In this document: positions 57,845 through 64,000 of the stretch, in pieces
Layout: each line of letters starts with the position of its first letter
Position numbering within the stretch: position 1 is the first letter of the stretch
Assembly: GCA_036346395.1 (NCBI GenBank)
Contig: CM070615.1
Coordinates: forward strand, 26,469,282-26,533,281
Direction: 5' to 3'
Length of the DNA: 64,000 nt
Source: Hsuehochloa calcarea
Taxonomy: Eukaryota > Streptophyta > Magnoliopsida > Poales > Poaceae
The notes under the pieces: generated by a model
Told to the model about the DNA's origin: nothing
Databases searched by the model: none
The model's input: the letters and a program-made list of their open reading frames with translations, nothing else
Program-made: the position numbers and the translations under genes

Positions 57845-59343
57845 CTATATCTTCTCAATCTGAAAAGAGAAATAAAGTTATTTTAGTGCATATGTAAAAT
57901 GTAACATTCCAACTCTTCCAAACAATTGGTAGGTACATACATGGAGCAGCAATTCCCAATCATTAATCGCAAGCTTATAGCTAGGAAGACTGTCTTTTAA
58001 GCCCAGAACAAATCAAGTAAATGCAATATGGCAATCAAGCAAACATAAGCTGTGAGATGAAGTCCTCAATAGTAATCCATTTCCTAATCTTAAATGGGGT
58101 AGATGGTTTAAGTGCTGAAGATTTATCGAAGAAACACGGAAAATCCGTCACGGACATGATGCCATCCAATGGACATTTCAAAAAATTTGTTACCTAAGGC
58201 GGAAATTTATAACTTGTAGATTGAACAAACTTGCAGAACTTAGTAATGTCAAATTTTCTGTTAGAAAAAATAAGATTCAATATGTAAAAGGAACATACTG
58301 AAATATTGAAAACTAATAAACATCTCACTTGAAAGTCATTTGTGTCATCGCACGGTTTACTAATAGAACAAAATTAATGGTTCAATGTTACACTACACCA
58401 GTAAGTTGACTACATATTCTGTTTGGTTCTTATATTCAAACAATGGCTGGATAATTGTCTGCAAGGAAAATATGTGTCTAAGTGGTATAATTTCTCCACA
58501 ATTGTTGAAAGAGGAACATAGTAGTCATGGGAAATAATCATCTATCTCCATGGAGCACTTTAACAAAACTCATGGCTGCAAGTATTATTGTACGGCAATG
58601 TTATAATATCACACAGAAATACCTTTGCTGCCCATCATATACGAAAATCTGAATGTAGGGAAATCTTTTCACCTAGCTGCCTGCACAGAAATCATTTCGC
58701 CTTATTCCTAAACAGTTTGCGAAGAAGAAAAGGAAAAAAAATCCATGCTAAGAAAATAAAAACCTATTTTGTCCTATTCCATATCAAAAATATATATAAT
58801 CCTTTCGTCGTATCCGTCCCTCGTCTCACTGATTGGTTTATTTTCCTATGGAAATAGATCAGACAATAAACGTGAACCGAAAGACTAGAAAATTAAAATA
58901 TTACAATGTACATATATAGAGGCATTAGTAAAGTGATTTTACATCCGGATACAATGAACCATGGGGGGACTGCGGCCACAAGTGTTTGCTTTAACAATTA
59001 AATTTCATTGCTGGCATGTTAATAGTCAGTATTGGTAATATGAATGTGGTATTATGTGTCTTACCTCATCGAATTAGAACATAACTTGTTCATTGGCAAT
59101 TTGTGTTGTATCTACGCAAATTGGCAAAAGATTTATTATTCTATCGGCACTTTGGCAGTTAGAAGTACGTACCTTGATATCTGGACACTCATGCGATCCA
59201 ATCAAGAAATATATCGTCCAGGAAACTTCCACATCAGAACCAACGATAAAGGCACAAGCTTTCCCGTTTTTGATCGGGCATAAAATTTGGATAGTTGCAG
59301 AAAGACCAACCAATATCCGCCTAATGAGATCATGCATTGGGCA
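57845..59343 (-). CDS. Candidate multi-exon gene of unknown function (3' part)
   Basis: I do not recognise the product. Six minus-strand exons can be proposed: 59343-59173 (57 codons, ending before GTACGT), 58672-58623, 58458-58399, 58193-58045, 57989-57941 and 57859-57845, which ends in TAG. The last four join in matching phases and give a continuous C-terminal reading including FLKCPLDGIMSVTDF, KIRKWITIEDFI, NDWELLLH and the end IEKI. Introns have GT...AG ends and pyrimidine-rich acceptors. The second exon (VKRFPYIQIFVYDG) ends two bases into a codon while the third starts in phase 0, so an exon is missing from my model or the gene is damaged. The N-terminus is not located; an ATG at 59509 followed by a donor at 59490 is possible but does not fit in phase. 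Confidence 0.5.
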
Positions 59344-60671
59344 CTAACATGGCTTAATCCATCTTAAGAACACATGGTCAGATACAAAACCTAAATCCAC
59401 AACAGGTGAGATCTAGATGGAATCCATCTAATTTGCCTTTCCTCTAAAAATTGAATCCATCTAATGAGAGAGAGAGAGAGAGAGGCTTACCGCCTGTGAG
59501 CTGCTCCATCGTTGCCCTAAGGTCCACTACCGCGCGCCTGTATGCCCGCTGCCACCGCCATGCCACAGCTGCTTATTCAATCCAAGAAAGATGGTGGAGA
59601 GGGATTCAGGTGGGGCATCGAGGATTCAGCTTCTTATAGTACCCAAGACGAAGGAATGGGATTTTTAGAGGAAGATGGAGCGGAAGGGACTAAGGGAGGA
59701 AGGAAATATGAGACATTCTTAACTAGGAGTCAGGATAAGATGGGTTTAGATGGGAGCGGTTTTATTTGGATGCGGGAGATGGTGGGCCGAGCAGGCATGC
59801 GTGGTGAATAAGTTGGCCCTGCAACGCATGTGCTTTCAGTTGCGAGTTATGTGTTGTTGTATGCATGTTCTTCTCGTAGTGCATGTTCCGAAGGGTGGCT
59901 CCGATCTAGTGATGCTGTTTTAACAAAAATCAATGTGGGAAAAAGGATATATATATGTCAGATAAACTACACAGCACCACTAGGCCCCTTTCGGAATTAA
60001 CGCATGAGAAAAACATAGGAAAATGAAAACCATATGAATTCAATGTCACTTAAAGTAAAATCCTACAAGAATTGCTCACAACTACCACTGCTAGAGAACA
60101 GAAAAAACCTTACGATCATGGATTATCTCGACGGGCCAGCAAACGACTATCAATGTTTATAATTTTGGTGATGGGAATAGTAATTCCATTAGAAAAATTC
60201 TAATTTTGCTTACGGTTATGACAAAACCGTCAACAAAATATATTTTCCTGGCGAGACTGTTGTTTGGATGCTTCAAGGGAAAATACATGAAATTTGGATG
60301 AGATGTTTGTTAGTAAAAGAGTAAAACGAGAAAGAGAAAAAATGCATTACAACTCTCAAAAGAGGAATTTGTAACACGCGGTCGTTAGACCTCATATTAG
60401 AGTTCCTCCAACATGTGTAGTAAATTTTCCTATACTATGAAATTCCTTCGTAGCAATCCGACATCCAAACACCCTACTAAGAATTTTTCCTTCGGATTGA
60501 ATTCCTCCATTTTTCCTCCAAAATCCTTTTGCAAAGAGGCTCTTAATCATTACGTGATCAACTTGGCCCAACTTCATAATACAACTGCTAGGATAGGGGA
60601 AAGATTAGTTGGCCTGGACTGGCAGGGACAATGAAACAGAAGGAAGTACATGCAATTAAGCATTTAAGCGG
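59344..60671. other. Low-copy region upstream of the minus-strand gene
   Basis: It contains a (GA)n run at 59465-59485 and a GC-richer patch at 59500-59600, which could be the 5' end of the minus-strand gene. A possible degraded hAT-type MITE lies at 59982-60541. No other gene is supported. Confidence 0.4.
59982..60541. mobile_element. Possible degraded hAT-type MITE
   Basis: The left end AGGCCCCTTTCGGAA and the right end GCAAAGAGGCT form a weak imperfect inverted repeat like the AGGCCCCTTT ends of grass hAT MITEs. No 8-bp TSD is seen, and the interior shows only weak inverted similarity. Confidence 0.3.
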
Positions 60672-60836
60672 TACTCCCTCCGTCCAAAAATATATATCAT
60701 ATTTTTTGGATGGTCCTTGTCCACAAATATAGTGCGTATTTTATCTTCCAATGCAAAACAAATATCTTGTTCCCTCTATACCCCTAATAAATATCTAGCT
60801 TTACTTTATACTTCCTACATGCATTCATTGAATATA

Positions 60837-62190
60837 CACTACTACACAAAGGGTCATCACAGACGGTTCTAAAGCGTAAATCACAGATGGTTTCGAACCA
60901 AATCGATTTTATATATCTGTGATGACAAGAGATCATGTGAGTGATTTTTAATCGTCGTGAAAAAAGCTATTGCGAGCGGTTGAGAACAAGAACCGCTGCA
61001 GGATGGTATTATCATGAGCGATTTTAAGAACCAACTGTGATGGTCTATTTTCACAAACGGTTTTGAATAAGAACCGTCTGTGATGGTAATTATCACAGAT
61101 GGTTCTTGTTCAGAACCGTCTGTGATAGTTTTTTTGAGCCAAGCCAATCAATTGCTGGACAATAGTTTTCATATGCAACCTCTAACAAAACAACTAAAAT
61201 TCAATTAAAATTATGATAAAAACACATTATAGAAAAGGGAAACCAAAAGGTTTCACAACGCCCCCTCTAAATGGGACAAAAAAAAGTTACAAAGTTAAAT
61301 TAGCTAAAAACCATCTGTGCCTGGTCTTGTGAGCTGCTCTCTGTAGCTGACCAGTATATCACCAGCTGTTCTTCCATGTCGTCCGAGTTCGACTCAAGCT
61401 CGTCGGTAAGGAAGGAGAGACGACTGAAAACACCCAGCGGAGCTCCGACCTTAGGTAACACAAAATTAAGATCATTTTTTAATAACAAACAACCAACAAA
61501 TTGTGTATATTTTATGAATGTATACGTTCCTTCCGGCAATCTACCTTCTGCGGCAGACAAAGAGCTCCTCTGTATCCCTCCTCCTCCTCATCGGCCGTGT
61601 CTCCTCGCCGAACCGCAACGGGGAATCGAGGGTGGTCACCGGAGCTCAGCGTGGGGAGGGGAGAGGGAGAGACTAATGGAAGACGAGACTGGGGTGGCTA
61701 TAATATATACGGATAATGCCAAAATATTTTGCCTCTCGCACACGGGTTCAAAAATTTTTGAACTCCCGCGCTGCAAATCACATATGGTTTCATACAAAAA
61801 TTGTCTGTGACGACGTATCACAGACGGTTCATATCACAAACCGTCTGTGATACCTCACCACACACGATTTGTATTAAAAATTATCTGTGATATCTCATCA
61901 CAGACGGTTTGTATTAAAAACCGTCAGTGACTTGGAATTTTTCTTACTACTCTCTAATTTTACCATGGCTTGGAATTTCTCTGTGATTTTACCATGGCTT
62001 GGAATTTTCCTCTGTAATTTTCCAATTCACGGACAGTTCTTGACAATAACCGTATGCGACGTATGTGATTATTACATGTGGTTATTCTTAAGAATCGTCT
62101 GTGGATTATCATAAACAGTTCTATTTACAAACCATCTGTGATAATTACATATCACATGAAGCGTCCAAGATAGCCTATTTTGTACTAATG
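60837..62190 (+). mobile_element. Non-autonomous CACTA-like DNA transposon
   Basis: The 1354-bp element starts CACTACTACACAAA and ends TTTTGTACTAATG, imperfect CACTA-type ends, with a 3-bp TSD ATA (60834-60836 and 62191-62193). Subterminal regions are packed with TCACAGACGGTTC-like units in both orientations (60857-61130 and 61775-61930, with weaker copies to 62135), typical of CACTA transposase binding regions. No transposase domain is present. The GC-rich middle (61300-61700) has an 86-codon minus-strand frame of unknown origin. Confidence 0.8.
61300..61560 (-). CDS. Small unknown frame inside the CACTA-like element
   Basis: This 86-codon minus-strand frame includes VGAPLGVFSRLSFLTDELES, which reads like real protein, in a part of the transposon without terminal repeats. 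It could be a captured host-gene fragment or chance. I do not recognise it. Confidence 0.2.
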   Translation of the reverse strand: MSAAEGRLPEGTYTFIKYTQFVGCLLLKNDLNFVLPKVGAPLGVFSRLSFLTDELESNSDDMEEQLVIYWSATESSSQDQAQMVFS

Positions 62191-62265
62191 ATAGTACTTA
62201 GAGGTATGTTTCATTGGTCTGTGTGCAAGATAAAATACGACCAATATATTTGGACGGAGGGAGTA

Positions 62266-63186
62266 GATTAGTATAATGCAGAATGACCAGTCAGTCAGTA
62301 AATAAGGGGAAACATATATGTGCTACAATCAACTCTATAGAAAAGGAGATACCTTTATTCTTCTAGAAAACCTAGTGAAGTTCGAGATTAAGCCTCTGAA
62401 TGATCCCAAACGAAGAAAAATCATGAATCCAACCTCTGAGCAATCCATATCACTCGAGTGTGCATCTTTCTGTGGTACATGGGATTATATACCAAGATTT
62501 TAGCAAGGGCTTGGAGAGAAAAGTGTCCAATCATATACTAATTTTGTTGATGATTTTAGCTGACCGATGGAACAAGGTAAAAGAAACAAACTTACTAATT
62601 ACGTCCTCAAGTCACAAAAGGGTGGGTTTTGTTTACATTGACACCATGTCTGAAATATAACTTTGGCCACTAATTTATTTATATTTTAATATATTAATAA
62701 ACCTAACAAAATTATAATTTTTTGAAATTAATTTTTGAGATAAATCTACGGACATAATTTTTAACTATGTTCAATCTAAATATTCATAAAGATATTGATA
62801 GTTAAAGTTTAGAAGGTTTGATTACGCAAATCCCAAATTTTTGTGACTGATGAGAGTAGTACAAATTAATCAGTTTCATACATCAGCAACAGGCGAGAAA
62901 TTTGACCAAGGATAAACTAACCATATTACAACAAAATGTGGACAATAAAGTTGATGAGAAATTGATGCCCTTGAATATCTTGTGAGAATTTGAAATCTTC
63001 TCACCCCACGTCCCACCTCGATCCACAGTCCAAACCATTGTAGGCTCGATCCAACGCCCCAAGAAGGCCGAACGTACGGCAGAACCTTCCTTTTTCTGCT
63101 ACTGCTCGCGTTTGCACACCAACTTCCATTTCTAGCGCCAAAAAGAATCCCCTCTCCGAGCGCTCCCAAACCCTAGCTTCGACGCC
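62266..63186. other. Intergenic region before the F-box gene
   Basis: AT-rich sequence, especially 62640-62820, with no supported gene or repeat. The last 100-150 bases are GC-richer and end AAACCCTAGCTTCGACGCC before the ATG, so they probably form the promoter and 5' untranslated region of the F-box gene. No clear TATA box was seen. Confidence 0.5.
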
Positions 63187-64000
63187 ATGGCACGCACCCG
63201 CAGGCAAGCGCGGCTCGCTGCGGCCGCCGCCACCGCCGCCGCTTCTTCAGCGTCGAATCGCGAGCCGTCCCTCTCCGGCGCAGGCGTGGAGGCCGAAAGG
63301 TACGTAACAATTGTTCCTGTTCTTCGATTTCCCGATCTCCTGTTTGATCTTCATCTGATTGTTCTTGTTCTTCGTTCTCATGATTTTTCTGCCATCTGAT
63401 TGATGTTTTTTCTGGATGTTTTAGCGCTGCCCAGAGTGACTGGGCGGGGCTCCTCCCGGAACTCCTCTCCAAGGTCGCCGACGACCTCCTGCTCACGGAC
63501 GCGGCGGAGTACATCCGCCTGAGATCGGTCTGCAAGCCGTGGAGAGGTGCAACCGCCGACCCGAGCCTCCTTCAACCACAATTCTTCCCACGGAACTGGA
63601 AGATGCTCACGGACAACGAGGACGGCGAGCCGCACCGCTTCCTCAACGTGCTCACCGGCGCCGCCCTCCAGATCCACCTGCCGACGCGCCACGAGTACAG
63701 CTACCACGGCAGCGCGGAGGGCCTGCTGGTGCTCTACCACAAGCTCACGGACACGGTTTGTCTCCTGAATCCTCTGACGATGCAGTTCGTTGATCTCCCT
63801 GCCACGTGCGCGATGCTCGGCCGGATCATTTTCTACGCCGACAACATTACTGCTGCTGGTGTCGTCGTCGACGACGAGGGAGAGGGACAGTGCCAGCCCA
63901 TCGTTGTGCTCTGTGTCACAAGGGGGCGGCACTCGGCGATGTTCTACGCCAAACCCCGCGACATCCTGTGGGCGGCCGTCGATGTGAGCTGCGTTGAGGA
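63187..64000 (+). CDS. F-box protein, DUF295-type, 5' part
   Basis: The ATG at 63187 starts MARTRRQARLAAAAATAAA. Exon 1 is 63187-63299, a GT donor (GTACGT) follows, and the acceptor TTTTAG ends at 63424. Exon 2 begins at 63425 and stays open to the window end, about 230 codons in all. Joining restores the frame (AG then C gives serine). Residues about 43-85 form an F-box: LLPELLSKVADDLL, then YIRLRSVCKPWR. The following part (LPTRHEYSYHGSAEGLLVLY, then LLNPLTMQFVDLP) matches the start of the DUF295 beta-propeller-like domain of the large grass F-box family. Such proteins bind SKP1 in SCF ubiquitin ligases and pick targets for degradation; the target here is unknown. The basic and alanine-rich N-terminal stretch is GC-rich, as in many cereal genes. 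The 3' end is outside the window. Confidence 0.85.

Larger units (their letters stand above)
60674..62263. mobile_element. Stowaway-type MITE split by a CACTA-like element
   Basis: The left end CTCCCTCCGTCC and right end GGACGGAGGGAG are perfect inverted repeats of Stowaway type, flanked by TA (60672-60673 and 62264-62265). Removing the nested element 60837-62190 and one ATA leaves a MITE of about 233 bp. Such MITEs are moved by mariner-like transposases and carry no gene. Confidence 0.88.

Noticed and set aside
59982..60541. A confident hAT MITE
   Set aside because: The terminal repeats are weak and no 8-bp target duplication was found; it is kept only as a low-confidence feature.
63378..63932. 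184-codon minus-strand frame opposite the F-box gene
   Set aside because: It is the antisense of GC-rich coding sequence and crosses the intron; the plus strand has clear F-box and DUF295 motifs.

Overview
This 64 kb window looks like nuclear DNA from a grass. It is compatible with rice or a close relative, but the species is an inference. The evidence is nested LTR retrotransposons, a Stowaway-type MITE, a small CACTA-like element, and a GC-rich cereal-style F-box gene at the right edge. Nothing bacterial, viral or organellar was seen, and no rRNA, tRNA or CRISPR array was found. Layout: bases 1-57453 are a stack of LTR retrotransposons up to five layers deep, and most boundaries can be read from TG...CA ends, PBS/PPT sites and 5-bp target-site duplications (TSDs). 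Layer 1 is element E (+ strand, non-coding). Its truncated 5' LTR is 47694-50131, its 0.8 kb internal region 50132-50923, and its 3' LTR 50924-57453, which is itself split by solo LTR S2 (52254-54451). Layer 2 is element D (- strand, gypsy-like, degenerate; 1-1327 and 43938-47693), which sits inside the 5' LTR of E. Layer 3 is element C (- strand Ty3/gypsy; LTRs 1328-3565 and 41712-43937; near-match TSD GTTCA/GTTCC), which sits inside D. Layer 4 is three separate insertions in C: solo LTR S1 (4703-8301, TSD GAAAT) in integrase; a non-coding large-LTR element L (11559-23600, TSD AATAC) in gag; and a tandem Ty1/copia array T (23963-41295, TSD ACAGC), also in gag. Layer 5 is solo LTR S3 (35607-36413, TSD AATGG), inside the second copia unit. 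With its inserts removed, C is about 9.6 kb with gag-PR-RT-RH-IN order. The copia array is LTR1-INT1-LTR2-INT2-LTR3 with one TSD pair around the whole block. Both internal regions are broken by stops, and INT2 is rearranged and lacks reverse transcriptase. Bases 57454-64000 are low-copy sequence. They hold a candidate - strand multi-exon gene of unknown function (57845-59343), a MITE (60674-62263) carrying a nested CACTA-like element (60837-62190), and the 5' part of a + strand F-box/DUF295-type gene (63187 to beyond the window). No transposon gene here looks able to make a complete polyprotein. The two low-copy genes are the only candidates for host function. The most unusual sequence signals are an exact 29-bp, six-unit hairpin array in S3, the copia tandem array with mosaic LTRs, and the two non-coding elements whose LTRs are far longer than their internal regions.
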